DNA of 64,000 bases from Paraglaciecola algarum (GCF_021532655.1 NZ_JAKGAS010000006.1:1-64000); one strand, 5' to 3'. Counted from the first letter of the stretch, positions 1 through 9,268 are shown. A program made the numbers and translations. The notes: a model not told the origin generated them from the sequence alone.

Positions 1-774
1 TTCGTTTTATCATTTAACACCTCAATAATTGCATTATATTCCATTATTAAAGTGTCCTGTTTAATTAAAGCAGATTATTGCGACATCAAGATTAATAATG
101 TGACTTTCAAAATATTGGCAACGAGAATTATCACGCCATGCATGTTTTCCGATAACAGTTTAAATGAGGTTTTGACAATAAAAGATGAATTTTCAAAATA
201 CAGATTTCCTCCATTAATGTGGACAGGATGGAAGAACTGGCAAGATGAGGCCTTAATATTTTATAACTCTTTGGGCCGCGAAAAATCGTCACGCAAGCCA
301 AAGTTTGATAAATTGTCAGAACCTAAAAACAAGCTTCAAAAGATATTCCAAGATAGGCTGTATAAATCAATGACAGCATTATTTTGTGAATTCGTAGGGA
401 CGAAAATTCAGTACTGTACGGTTGAGAGGTATATGTTTTACATCATTGGTTTTCCAACTGAAGACGAAATTGAAGTACTAGATTATCCTGACTTTTACCT
501 TACAAATGAGCACATTCAAAACGGTAAATGTTTATTTAATTTTGAAGATAACCTGCTCGCGTTAGAGTTATTTGAAATCAATAAAGACGGCGAGTTTGTG
601 GGTGATGATGATGACTATTACAAAGCCCTTTCAAGTTCTTTACAACAGTTTGAAGAAGCGATGACAAAAAATATTGTAATTGACGGGAAACAATACGAGG
701 CGTACATGCGGCCTTGTACACTTGCTGAATATTCCATATATCAAAAATCAGCCATTATACTTAACCACACATAA
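1..774 (+). CDS. Hypothetical protein, 5' end outside the window
   Basis: The frame is open from the first base of the window, so the gene very likely starts further left; the first in-window start would be a GTG at 52. I do not recognise the family. The visible 257 or so residues have no signal peptide or clear membrane segment, several aromatic and acidic stretches (an EFVGDDDDYY run near the C-terminus) and a mixed alpha/beta look. It ends seven bases before the convergent WYL regulator gene. Being beside a defence cluster it may belong to another defence or mobile-element system, but that is only inference from position. Confidence 0.6.
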   Translation, partial: FVLSFNTSIIALYSIIKVSCLIKADYCDIKINNVTFKILATRIITPCMFSDNSLNEVLTIKDEFSKYRFPPLMWTGWKNWQDEALIFYNSLGREKSSRKPKFDKLSEPKNKLQKIFQDRLYKSMTALFCEFVGTKIQYCTVERYMFYIIGFPTEDEIEVLDYPDFYLTNEHIQNGKCLFNFEDNLLALELFEINKDGEFVGDDDDYYKALSSSLQQFEEAMTKNIVIDGKQYEAYMRPCTLAEYSIYQKSAIILNHT

Positions 775-780
775 ACATTA

Positions 781-1605
781 TTACAGTGCGTTAATTTTCA
801 GAACTTTGAGGGGGAAAAGCTTATCTGGTAGACAGTCGTACTCCAGCGGAGCAATATTCCAATCAGATAAAAAATAGAACACTAAGGCTTTTCTCATCTT
901 AAGTACTATTTGTCCTGACTCTAATCCGTAATCAAAGGTAATGGTTTCAGGGTTTTTGGGTTTACCATTGATACCAATTGTAATTTCAACCTCTTGATTC
1001 CAATCAGGATCAAAAGTTTTGGTCTGATTTTCCTCAACTGAAATCTCAGAGTCACGAGAGGCAACGACTCGATTCAACTTAAAGCTTCTGAAATCTCCTG
1101 ACTTGTGGTCAAAAGCCCTGATGTACACAAAATTACCTGTTTCGATCAGTGTATGTGGGGCAATTATCCTGCTGGATTCGCCACTGCTACGCGATAAGTA
1201 ATTAATGTCTACTTTAATTCCAAGGTTGAGTGCTCTGAAAATCGGTGCGACAACCTTTAGCTCCGGCAAAACACTTGGAATTCTATAGCTATTTACGTTT
1301 TCGGCGAACTTTGGCTCACACACAAGTCGTTGCGTACCAGAAGAAATTAGATCAATTGCTTCTTCTATTTGATGTTCAAAACAAGGGCTGAACCATTTTG
1401 TCGGGGCGTAGGCTCTCAATCGATGATTATAAATAAGATTGTTCTCAGCCATTTCTTGGTAACGCTTAAAGTCACGGGTGGACCAAGCTTCTTTGATTTC
1501 AAAACGATTCATTAGCTGACGTCTGTTTGTTGTTCCGAGCACAAAAGCGCATAAATCGATATAACGTAGTCGCCTTTCTTGCCGAATGTCGGTGATGTTT
1601 TCCAT
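781..1605 (-). CDS. WYL-domain transcriptional regulator, BrxR/CapW-like
   Basis: A 274-residue DNA-binding regulator. Residues 8-90 form a winged helix-turn-helix with the family hallmark of an ERRLRYIDL-type first helix, a NRFEIKEAWSTRDFKRYQE recognition region and a CFEH end. A WYL domain follows (about 130-180; VDINYLSRSSG, then HTLIETGNFVYIRAFDH and FRSFKLNRV) and then a WCX-like tail. BrxR and CapW proteins of this build repress BREX and CBASS operons and are thought to sense nucleic acid or nucleotide signals. The gene is divergent to the jetD-like gene, with a repeat-rich 100-bp region between them, so it is the likely regulator of the whole defence operon. Family assignment is firm; target and ligand are inferred. 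Confidence 0.88.
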   Translation of the reverse strand: MENITDIRQERRLRYIDLCAFVLGTTNRRQLMNRFEIKEAWSTRDFKRYQEMAENNLIYNHRLRAYAPTKWFSPCFEHQIEEAIDLISSGTQRLVCEPKFAENVNSYRIPSVLPELKVVAPIFRALNLGIKVDINYLSRSSGESSRIIAPHTLIETGNFVYIRAFDHKSGDFRSFKLNRVVASRDSEISVEENQTKTFDPDWNQEVEITIGINGKPKNPETITFDYGLESGQIVLKMRKALVFYFLSDWNIAPLEYDCLPDKLFPLKVLKINAL

Positions 1606-1640
1606 TGATTAATAAAATCCCAGTTGATCTATCTACATAA

Positions 1641-1686
1641 TATAATATATAGTGCCTACTAATGTATAGTGCATATTAATATACAC
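1641..1686. promoter_or_regulatory. Divergent promoter region with repeated operator candidate
   Basis: The spacer between the WYL regulator and the defence operon holds a TATAAT at 1641-1646. Next come two 17-bp units in tandem (1648-1664 and 1665-1681; both start TATAGTGC and have TAAT near the end; 14 of 17 bases agree). The second copy extends into an 18-bp near-perfect palindrome at 1669-1686, GTGCATATTAATATACAC, with one mismatched pair. Such dimeric sites in the promoter are what a WYL-family repressor would bind. Binding is inferred. No good -35 box at 17 bp was seen for the TATAAT, so the exact promoter is uncertain. Confidence 0.55.
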
Positions 1687-1708
1687 ACCAAGCGTTGTGG
1701 GATGCAAA

Positions 1709-2518
1709 ATGAATTACGGCAAGCAAGTTGAAAAGTACTTAAAGAAGATCGATGAAGGAAAGGCAATTGATTATGCTCAATTCCTCAATTTATTGAATTC
1801 TCCTGAGTTAAATCTTGACGCAACTAATCGAGACTTTGAAGTAAGAAGGGTTGGAACGAATACCTATAAAGTTACGCGTGTAGCGCTTTGGCTCAGAGTT
1901 CAACTTGATAACATCATTGGAGAGATATATAAGGATCGCAATTCAGCAGCTAAACAAAATAACAGCCACGCATACAATGTAAATGGCTCAATGCTTCTCG
2001 TCAGAGAAGGGGCAATACATCCTCAGGTAGTAATGTTTGATACTGATGGAAATTACTTACCCAAACGAGAATGGCATGATTACGCATTATTAATTGAAAA
2101 CAGACAAAACTTCATCAGCATTGATAAAACTTTATCTTTTATAAAAACATACTGCGATATCGGGGATGTAGATTTACAAAAAGCATTAACAGTTTTTACC
2201 GAAGGTAACGCAATTTCTAACGCTTTACACCTAAGATTTCTTTGTAAATTCAAGTCGATTTTCCTATTGCTGGATGTAGATGCTGGGGGGCTTCAGATAG
2301 CTAGTAACCTCCTCACTCTTTTACCTAATTCAAACGTAGTTTTTCTCGTACCAAGTGACATAAAAGATAGATTGAAAACAGTAAGGGCACCAGCAAAAAC
2401 AATATCAATTGAGAAAGCCATCAGACTGGGACGAAAACACCCAGAGCTAACTCATGTTGCGCAACTGATTTACAAAACCGAAAGAGAATTGGAGCAGGAG
2501 AGCTACCTTGATGAATGA
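1709..2518 (+). CDS. jetD: JetD/MksG-like TOPRIM protein of a Wadjet-like system
   Basis: A 269-residue protein with an N-terminal helical part and a C-terminal TOPRIM-like fold. The likely TOPRIM glutamate is in VFTEGNAIS (about 163-171), followed by the DxD motif in FLLLDVDAGG (about 186-195). In Wadjet systems JetD is the nuclease subunit that cuts plasmid DNA after SMC loop extrusion. The ATG at 1709 was preferred to the GTG at 1697 because a GGGA stretch sits just upstream. It overlaps the SMC-like gene by 8 bp. The protein is shorter than many JetD proteins (about 350-400 residues), and assignment rests on the TOPRIM motif plus neighbours. Confidence 0.68.
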   Translation: MNYGKQVEKYLKKIDEGKAIDYAQFLNLLNSPELNLDATNRDFEVRRVGTNTYKVTRVALWLRVQLDNIIGEIYKDRNSAAKQNNSHAYNVNGSMLLVREGAIHPQVVMFDTDGNYLPKREWHDYALLIENRQNFISIDKTLSFIKTYCDIGDVDLQKALTVFTEGNAISNALHLRFLCKFKSIFLLLDVDAGGLQIASNLLTLLPNSNVVFLVPSDIKDRLKTVRAPAKTISIEKAIRLGRKHPELTHVAQLIYKTERELEQESYLDE

Positions 2519-5384
2519 TTTTGTTACTGATGGATTATTAGCAGAGGATTACATACTTAAGCGTCTAGTTTACGTTAACTCGGCAAATCATGGATATTCG
2601 GAGATATTACTGGATAGACACCTTGCAATGTTTGGCGGGAACAATGTTGGAAAAACCGCGAGTCTCGCTGGCACCAAATTGCTGCTGTATCCAGAAGTTA
2701 ATTTTAGCCGCTGTGAAAAGAAGTTTAAATTTGTTGGTAATAGAGGAACCTTTTCACAAGAAGACTCCTATGATTTTTACTTTCCTGATTCAACCTCGTT
2801 CATCATTCTCGAAGTGCAGAACCCTGAGGGGGCGTTTTGTATGTTGTTATACAAAACTAACAATTACACCTACAGCCGACTTTTCGCACCCTTATCATTC
2901 GATGAAATGCGCCATCTTTTTTGGGATGTGGATAAAGATGATTTCAATGACGACTTGAGTGTCAAAACAGTTAAACAGTTTGTTATCGAAAACGACGGTT
3001 TACAAACATCGGACGCGGCAGAAATACGATCCTTAATGTTTGAAGGTATGCGTGGTACTAAAAAGCAACGTCGTTTTTGCATTCTACCTATGAAAGATGC
3101 TCGTTTGGACTCAATTGAAGCTTTCAGGAATATTTATCAATTAGCATTTGACATTAAAAGCTCAGAGACAGATACCTTACCTAAAGCCATTGCCACACTT
3201 CTTGAGATGGGCCGGGGCAGAGATGAAGAGCGACTGAGCGCAGATCTCCTCGACTTAGCAACAGACTACGAACAACTGTTTGCAAAACAAGCGCAACTTC
3301 AAACTTTGAAAAATGCTGAGCCAATTTTCAACAGATTGTCATCTAATTTTGAACAACTGACAAACAATTATAAACATTACACACTGGTCCATAAATCGTT
3401 ACGACACCTGTTAAATGAAGCAAAAGAAAGCTTTGATGAAAGGTACGTCAATATGAAGAATCTTACTGATGAAGCGAATAAACAACAATTTACTACCAGA
3501 GAAGAAGTCGCAAAAGCTAACGAAGCTTCAATTAAAGCTAAAAGCCATGTGGAACACTTGGAAGAACAATTATCGCATCAGTCTAAGCGAGTCGTTGAGG
3601 TAAAAAATTTATATGCTTCTTTAGGCTTTTCTTCAGTCGAGAAAACTCTTGAGCATCTGGACCATGAATATGACGGCGTGAATACCTTACTAAGAGAACT
3701 TCGCAAGGAGAATGGCGTTAAAAGACAACTCCAGAAAGAGCTGACAAAGAAAAAGCAACTTTTAGGTACAAAAAAAGAACTACAAAACATAATTGAAGAT
3801 CAATCGAGAACGGTTGCGAGTCAGTTAAACAATTCTACAAGTGCGAGTATTTTGTACTCATTGAATCAAAATATTGTCAAAACAATAGTACCTCTGACTG
3901 AGAGTCATCGCGATGCGGTTGTCAACTTTACATCATTATTTGACTCTGATAATACAGGGTTACTTACTTTCCTCGATAAGCCGATCAAAGATGTCAGTTT
4001 TACAGAGATAAATCCAGAAATAATGGTTGAAGAGGCCACTCTTGAGTTAGCTAGAGTTGAACAGCAACTTGAGATTGTGGAGCAAAATATCACCGAACAA
4101 GGTAGAGCTTTAAAAAATAATGATATTGAATCGCTAATAACGAACACTGAACAAGCCTTACAAAAAATTGAAATTCAGCGAGACAATATTCGTGCTTTAA
4201 GAGAACTCATAAGAGGCGAAGACGATACATCCAAAAAACTTAAAGATAAACAAGATGTGTATATTAAGGCGAATATCTCGTTTGAAAAAGGGTGTAATAA
4301 ACTTCAAGAACACACTGCAACTGCTAATCAGTGTCAAAATAAACTTGATACCTTGAAAGATGAGTCGGAGAGACTTAAAAGGTATGAGAGTGTTTTTAAT
4401 ACCATCCAGAGGCATGCCGATATTGACTTTCTGTTTGAAGAGATCTCTGACGAAGTAGTTCTAGATGATTCGTGGTTTGAAAAGCTTTACAAATTAAGCA
4501 CCGATCTGTCTTCTTTGAAAACGAGTGTTATTAGAGAATTACATCTTTTATCAGGACAGGTTCAGATCGAAGGTGTTGATCCCCACAAACAATTCGATTC
4601 AGTTACCGCAATATCTAAAGCTGTTGACAGTTACGCAGGCGAATACGCCACATTACAGTATGATTTGAAACAGTTGAATACAAGCATTTGTACACACAAT
4701 CAATTTGTTAGCAATCAGATAAAAGAACTGAAAACATCGAAACAGTTTCTTTCAAATTTCATCAAAGAAATTAATGATGAACTCAATAGTAAACTTGTAT
4801 CAAACCTTTCTGAGATCAACTTACGGCCAGAAATCAATGTACGATTTGAATCTTTACTGTCTACTATCGATAAGCAAGATATTTCAGATGAGACATTGTT
4901 GGAGCCTGAGTTTTATCATGCACTTACTCAGTTTGCGGATAGTTACTTCGATAAGCGGACACGCAAACTTAAGATGCATGACATTATTCATGCAGTGCAT
5001 TATGAATATACTCTAGAAGAAACTGGTGAGCGTTTTACTAAAAGTCAGTCAGGTGGAACGACTAGTACAATCACAGCCTTCGTGCTATCGGTGTTACTTA
5101 AGAAAATTACTCCAGACTATGTATCGCTCAAGATGCCGATTATTGTAGATGAAGTGGGTACGTTGGATTTCAAAAATACAAAAGCTACTATTCAGCAAAT
5201 CAGTGAGCACGGCTTTTCAATCTTTTGTGCCACACCTACATTTTCAGGCTTTGTTAGCAAAAACGTTGGTCGTTGGATAATGATTGATAGAGCCAAAATC
5301 AAGAAGCCACGTGTCCCAAAATGCCACATGCATATCCTACCTGAGTATATTGAAAGCTTTGGGAGTCAATCCAATGAAGCTTAA
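2511..5384 (+). CDS. jetC: JetC/MksB-like SMC ATPase of a Wadjet-like system
   Basis: A 957-residue SMC/MukB-type motor. An N-terminal Walker A reads GGNNVGKT (about 42-49). Long coiled-coil stretches rich in E, K, Q and L fill about 270-450 and 510-640. The C-terminal head has an ABC signature-like QSGGT (about 846-850), Walker B IIVDEVG (about 876-882) and a following switch region ending CATPTFSGFV. JetC with JetA and JetB forms a condensin-like complex that extrudes circular plasmid DNA and presents it to JetD. The coiled coils are shorter than in MukB (about 1,480 residues). ATG 2511 is used because GGAG lies about 10 bp upstream and the gene overlaps the preceding stop by 8 bp. Confidence 0.82.
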   Translation: MNDFVTDGLLAEDYILKRLVYVNSANHGYSEILLDRHLAMFGGNNVGKTASLAGTKLLLYPEVNFSRCEKKFKFVGNRGTFSQEDSYDFYFPDSTSFIILEVQNPEGAFCMLLYKTNNYTYSRLFAPLSFDEMRHLFWDVDKDDFNDDLSVKTVKQFVIENDGLQTSDAAEIRSLMFEGMRGTKKQRRFCILPMKDARLDSIEAFRNIYQLAFDIKSSETDTLPKAIATLLEMGRGRDEERLSADLLDLATDYEQLFAKQAQLQTLKNAEPIFNRLSSNFEQLTNNYKHYTLVHKSLRHLLNEAKESFDERYVNMKNLTDEANKQQFTTREEVAKANEASIKAKSHVEHLEEQLSHQSKRVVEVKNLYASLGFSSVEKTLEHLDHEYDGVNTLLRELRKENGVKRQLQKELTKKKQLLGTKKELQNIIEDQSRTVASQLNNSTSASILYSLNQNIVKTIVPLTESHRDAVVNFTSLFDSDNTGLLTFLDKPIKDVSFTEINPEIMVEEATLELARVEQQLEIVEQNITEQGRALKNNDIESLITNTEQALQKIEIQRDNIRALRELIRGEDDTSKKLKDKQDVYIKANISFEKGCNKLQEHTATANQCQNKLDTLKDESERLKRYESVFNTIQRHADIDFLFEEISDEVVLDDSWFEKLYKLSTDLSSLKTSVIRELHLLSGQVQIEGVDPHKQFDSVTAISKAVDSYAGEYATLQYDLKQLNTSICTHNQFVSNQIKELKTSKQFLSNFIKEINDELNSKLVSNLSEINLRPEINVRFESLLSTIDKQDISDETLLEPEFYHALTQFADSYFDKRTRKLKMHDIIHAVHYEYTLEETGERFTKSQSGGTTSTITAFVLSVLLKKITPDYVSLKMPIIVDEVGTLDFKNTKATIQQISEHGFSIFCATPTFSGFVSKNVGRWIMIDRAKIKKPRVPKCHMHILPEYIESFGSQSNEA

Positions 5385-6744
5385 TCGTGATGTTATCCTC
5401 AGTTCTATCCTCAAGCATCAAAATAGCTTTCTGAAAATATTGGATTTTATTGACAAGGAAGGAGGAGTGCCTGAGATACCAGAGAAGCTTTTTCTAAATT
5501 TGTATAGTCATTACATTTGTGAAGATGATGATCAAAATGTTCATGCGCAGTTAAGTTTGGCAGTCTTGCTAAAGAACGGAGTATTTATTCATCATGATAA
5601 GAATACTGGGACCATTTCAGTTGCGGATGTAATCATCAATATGCTCAGGTTTATAGATGTAAAACGGGCGAGGGAACTTAACAGGCACGATTTAGAAGAT
5701 TTGCGCCAGCGTGTGTCTGACTTTGTAGATAGGTTGTTGGAGTGCGCCTATCTGGAAAATGATGATACAAGAGAACTGTATGGGAGTTTCTATCGATTAC
5801 TTAGTGAAATACATTCGAAGATAAAAGAAAATGTATCGGCACTGGATGCACAAGTAAAGCGCGTATCTCAGCAGTACAAGGAGTTCAACGCAGGAGATGG
5901 TGAAACTTCGGTTTTCGAGCTATATGACCGTGTAACGGATCTTTACAGCAAGTATGTATTGCCGTGTTATGAATTTATTGACCCAAATATGGAAATGAAA
6001 GGGAAAAGAACTTTAACACAGTCTATTGAGCAGTTAATAAAGCATCTCGCAGATTTACCTGCAAAACTGCATGAGTCAAACCGTCTTCAATACCGTTTTA
6101 CGGCAGTTAGCAGTTATTATAAAGACATAGGACTACTCGTACGTAAACTTAAGCAATATTCAACTTATTTGGCTCAAGATCGCGATAGATACATTGCAAT
6201 TGACAATGCATTCAATGCCTTAATGGATGATGTTGTGCCATTGCGCCACGGAAAACAGAAAAATAAGTATTTAACTCCCAATGCACCAATATTCCTAAAA
6301 CTGTCAACTATAGATGGATTAAGAGACCTACGTACAAACCACGCAGCAAAATTTAACTGGGTTGAAGGCAAAACAACACTTCGATTCAAAGAATATTTGA
6401 ATATGCTCCAACGTGAGGAAAGCAAACCCAAAAAACAACTGATCAAACCTTTACCAGAAGAGGTCCGAATTGAAGAGGAGAGACAGATAGAGATTGCTAG
6501 ATTAATAGCTCAGGCCGGACTTCCAATCTCAATTCCCGACGTACATAAGTTCGTATTTGAGTTGCTACGCCAAAATTTGGATAGTTTTTGGTTAGGTGAC
6601 GTTTTGTTTGGTATTGAAGAAGTGATGCCGTATGCACCATTAGAACATTTGGTCTTTAGTCGAGAACGACGGAGGCAGCAGGATGAACAATATTACTTGG
6701 AATATTTAAATATTGAATTGGCACGAGGTGAACTGGATGTATAA
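5374..6744 (+). CDS. jetA: JetA/MksF-like kleisin subunit
   Basis: A 456-residue protein in the position and size expected for the kleisin (MukF/MksF) that bridges the SMC heads. It has an N-terminal winged-helix-like part (1-90), a helical middle and a C-terminal acidic/aromatic segment (PISIPDVHKFVFELLRQ, then SFWLGDVLFGIEEVMPYAP). There is no signal peptide or membrane segment. I moved the start from 5284 to the ATG at 5374: GGGAG lies 8 bp upstream, and the longer form would run 100 bp into the SMC gene. It overlaps jetC by 11 bp and the MksE-like gene by 8 bp, implying translational coupling. Sequence similarity alone is weak; operon context carries much of the call. Confidence 0.7.
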   Translation: MKLNRDVILSSILKHQNSFLKILDFIDKEGGVPEIPEKLFLNLYSHYICEDDDQNVHAQLSLAVLLKNGVFIHHDKNTGTISVADVIINMLRFIDVKRARELNRHDLEDLRQRVSDFVDRLLECAYLENDDTRELYGSFYRLLSEIHSKIKENVSALDAQVKRVSQQYKEFNAGDGETSVFELYDRVTDLYSKYVLPCYEFIDPNMEMKGKRTLTQSIEQLIKHLADLPAKLHESNRLQYRFTAVSSYYKDIGLLVRKLKQYSTYLAQDRDRYIAIDNAFNALMDDVVPLRHGKQKNKYLTPNAPIFLKLSTIDGLRDLRTNHAAKFNWVEGKTTLRFKEYLNMLQREESKPKKQLIKPLPEEVRIEEERQIEIARLIAQAGLPISIPDVHKFVFELLRQNLDSFWLGDVLFGIEEVMPYAPLEHLVFSRERRRQQDEQYYLEYLNIELARGELDV

Positions 6745-7300
6745 CACTGACTTGAGCGTAGAAATCTACCAAACACTAACGGCTGGAAAGATCATAAATA
6801 ACTGGATGCTTAACAACAGTGGCCAGTGGATCTCGAATCCGCTCTTTGAAGAAATAATGAATAACCTTTCTACATACGCAACGCAATATGAAATGTCGGG
6901 ACAAGAATTGGTTCGTAATAAAGACTTTGTTTACTTGAGAAAAGGCGCTGAATTATCGGAAGATGTTAAAACTGACGTTACGATGAAAGCCGCACTTCTA
7001 TTGCTTATGCTAGGTAAGTACATTAATGAGCAAAACTATCGATTTAGCAAGTTGACTGAGCAAAATGGCGGAATAACCAAAACAGACATTCTAGCACTTC
7101 AAGAGATCGATGATGTTCAAGAGCTTATCGAGAAAGCAAGGCTTAAAAGTGATTTGTACACCGAATTCAAAAACGTGCTGATTAACCGCAACTTATTACT
7201 TGAGTTACCCGGTAATGAACGGTTTATTTTATCCGACGCGGGGCGAACTTTTTATGAAGAAGTTGTCCGTCTATATCTTGAGCCAGAATTGCATATTTAA
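6737..7300 (+). CDS. jetB: JetB/MksE-like (MukE-type) subunit
   Basis: A 187-residue MksE/MukE-like protein, the kite subunit that binds the kleisin in bacterial condensins and Wadjet. Features typical of the family are the opening helix IYQTLTAGKIINNWMLNN, the ISNPLFEEIMNNLSTYATQYE block, the winged-helix core with VTMKAALLLLMLGKYI, and the ending NERFILSDAGRTFYEEV. The ATG at 6737 has GAGGTG seven bases upstream and overlaps the kleisin stop by 8 bp; the TTG at 6713 would sit inside the kleisin gene. Only 18 bp separate it from the CD-NTase gene, suggesting one transcript. Confidence 0.82.
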   Translation: MYNTDLSVEIYQTLTAGKIINNWMLNNSGQWISNPLFEEIMNNLSTYATQYEMSGQELVRNKDFVYLRKGAELSEDVKTDVTMKAALLLLMLGKYINEQNYRFSKLTEQNGGITKTDILALQEIDDVQELIEKARLKSDLYTEFKNVLINRNLLLELPGNERFILSDAGRTFYEEVVRLYLEPELHI

Positions 7301-7318
7301 AATAATTAAGGACTAAAA

Positions 7319-8311
7319 TTGTCAATAACAGTCACCACAGCATTCAATGCATTTCAAAAAGAAACGGTTAATCTTGATGCCGAAAGAACCAAAAATGCAC
7401 GTAATAGTCGAAATTGGTTGGTTGGGAAGATAAACACCTTTACTGATTTTTTTCCTTTATACACAGCTAAACATATTCATTTTGGTTCTTTTGCAAGGCG
7501 GACCAAAATTAGGCCTTTAGACGACATCGATATTATGATTGCATTGATGGGGGAAGGGTGCTCGTATTTTGAAGATACTTCCGGGAAAATAACAATCAAT
7601 GTCCCTGATGATTGTGATGCCTATAAATATTATAAGCATGCTGCTTCGAATACATTGAACTCTATTCGAGTTGTGAATGAGTTCGTCAGGAAATTGTCTG
7701 AAATAGACCAATACAAATCAGCAACTATCAAACGAAACCAAGAGGCAGCCGTCCTTAACTTGAAATCATATGATTGGGCTTTTGACATTGTTCCCTGTTT
7801 TTTCACCACGGAAGATGCATATGGACAAACCTATTACATTATTCCTGACGGGAGTGGTCACTGGAAAAAAACCGATCCACGGAAAGACCGCGACAGAGTT
7901 AGGACAATTAATTCAACATGTTCAGGCAACATGCTGAACGTTTTAAGACTTGTAAAGTATTGGCAACGTCGTCCAACTATGCCATCTATGGGATCATATC
8001 TTCTAGAGTGTATGGTACTCAATCATTTTGAGAGCAATGGAACCTGTTCGCAATATCAAGATTTGGAGCTTGCTGGAGTGTTTGAGTATATCGCAAATCA
8101 TATTTATTCAAACGTCTCCGATCCTAAGGGGATTCAAACTAACTTGAATGACAAACTAACATGGGAAGAGCGCTCGAAAATCTCTAATAAGGCGATAGCT
8201 GATGCTAATCTAGCATTGGAAGCTAGGCATTTAGAATCAAATGGAGATCAAAAGGGCAGTATCAACAAATGGCGGCAAATTTTTGGTGCTGAATTCCCGG
8301 AGTATAGTTAA
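7319..8311 (+). CDS. CBASS-type CD-NTase (oligonucleotide cyclase)
   Basis: A 330-residue cGAS/DncV-like nucleotidyltransferase. The active site is visible: GSFARRTKIRPLDDIDIM (about 57-74) gives the GS motif and two metal-binding Asp residues, and the third Asp is in FDIVPCFF (about 155-161). CD-NTases make cyclic di- or trinucleotides on phage infection and so switch on a partner effector. That effector is the next gene, an S-4TM pore protein, with a TAATG stop/start overlap. No ubiquitin-like Cap2/Cap3 genes are present, so this fits a minimal two-gene (type I) CBASS. The start is a TTG with AAGGAC upstream. The product nucleotide cannot be told from sequence. Confidence 0.85.
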   Translation: MSITVTTAFNAFQKETVNLDAERTKNARNSRNWLVGKINTFTDFFPLYTAKHIHFGSFARRTKIRPLDDIDIMIALMGEGCSYFEDTSGKITINVPDDCDAYKYYKHAASNTLNSIRVVNEFVRKLSEIDQYKSATIKRNQEAAVLNLKSYDWAFDIVPCFFTTEDAYGQTYYIIPDGSGHWKKTDPRKDRDRVRTINSTCSGNMLNVLRLVKYWQRRPTMPSMGSYLLECMVLNHFESNGTCSQYQDLELAGVFEYIANHIYSNVSDPKGIQTNLNDKLTWEERSKISNKAIADANLALEARHLESNGDQKGSINKWRQIFGAEFPEYS

Positions 8312-9249
8312 TGAATAACGAGATAAATTCCATGCAAAACTATGATAGCTCTATCAATATGATTGCGGCTTTCAGGCAGAAGTACTCTGATGTTAAGCAG
8401 TTAAGTTTTATACAGATGTTGATGTCTGTATGGATGCCAATTGTATTGGCATTATTCGCTTTGGCATTGAAGAGTCAGTTAATTGTAGGTTTTCTAGGTA
8501 TTCCCCAATTAGACGTAACTATTTATGTCTCTTTCTACTGTATTGTGATTGCGCTCGCGGACTTATTTTTATTCAACAGCTTCATTGAGACTGGGAAAGA
8601 ACTTGCGGCGAAAATCCAAGAACTTTTTGACACAAACGTTCTTGGATTGCCTTGGAATATAACCTTAGCTGGACCCAAGCCAGATGGCGAAGTAATTTAC
8701 AACCTTAAAAATACTTTTTACAAAGTTAAGTGCAACAAAAGGGAACATCTGATTAACTGGTATAACCCGAAGGTCGCCAATGTTAGTCACAACAAAGCGG
8801 TTCTGTTGTGTCAGCGAATGAATCTGTACTGGGATAAGTCCTTAAGAGAGACCGTTAATCAGCGTGTTTTTATTTCCCTACTTTGCTGGTGTGTGTTTAT
8901 TATGATCATTGCTCTTAACCATGATCTCTCGCTCAGAACGCTGCTATTAACCGTAATTTGTCCACTGCTACCTATCCTTAGTTATTCAATAAAATTAATT
9001 TCAGATAACAGGAAGTCAATTTCCACTATGACGAGATTGAAAGAACTGTTGGAATCGGCGTGGGCTGACGCAGCTAATCAAGAACTCACAATTGAAAAGC
9101 TTCGTGAAGTTCAAAATGAGATTTATCAACATAGGAAAACGAACCGTCCTATATCTGATCGCTTCTATTGGAAACGAAAAGATGACTTTGAAGGTGATGC
9201 AGAATACAGCATTGAGCAGATGATAACCGATATCGAACGACAGCCTTAA
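8311..9249 (+). CDS. S-4TM family pore-forming CBASS effector
   Basis: A 312-residue membrane protein of the S-4TM family, the predicted pore-forming effector partnered with CD-NTases. An N-terminal amphipathic region with the typical IAAFRQKYSDVKQ leads into hydrophobic pairs at about 45-95. The hallmark LFDTNVLGLPWN (about 108-119) follows, then a soluble domain, a second hydrophobic pair at about 190-235, and a polar tail ending near FYWKRKDDFEGDAEY. On binding the cyclic nucleotide it would permeabilise the inner membrane and cause abortive infection. It overlaps the CD-NTase stop by one base and ends the six-gene unit; no clear terminator follows. Confidence 0.86.
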   Translation: MNNEINSMQNYDSSINMIAAFRQKYSDVKQLSFIQMLMSVWMPIVLALFALALKSQLIVGFLGIPQLDVTIYVSFYCIVIALADLFLFNSFIETGKELAAKIQELFDTNVLGLPWNITLAGPKPDGEVIYNLKNTFYKVKCNKREHLINWYNPKVANVSHNKAVLLCQRMNLYWDKSLRETVNQRVFISLLCWCVFIMIIALNHDLSLRTLLLTVICPLLPILSYSIKLISDNRKSISTMTRLKELLESAWADAANQELTIEKLREVQNEIYQHRKTNRPISDRFYWKRKDDFEGDAEYSIEQMITDIERQP

Positions 9250-9268
9250 TAGGCTGGGAGTTAAAGCT

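Noticed and set aside
5284..5373. Longer N-terminus of the kleisin-like gene
   Set aside because: It lies wholly inside the SMC gene in another frame; the ATG at 5374 has a good GGGAG site.
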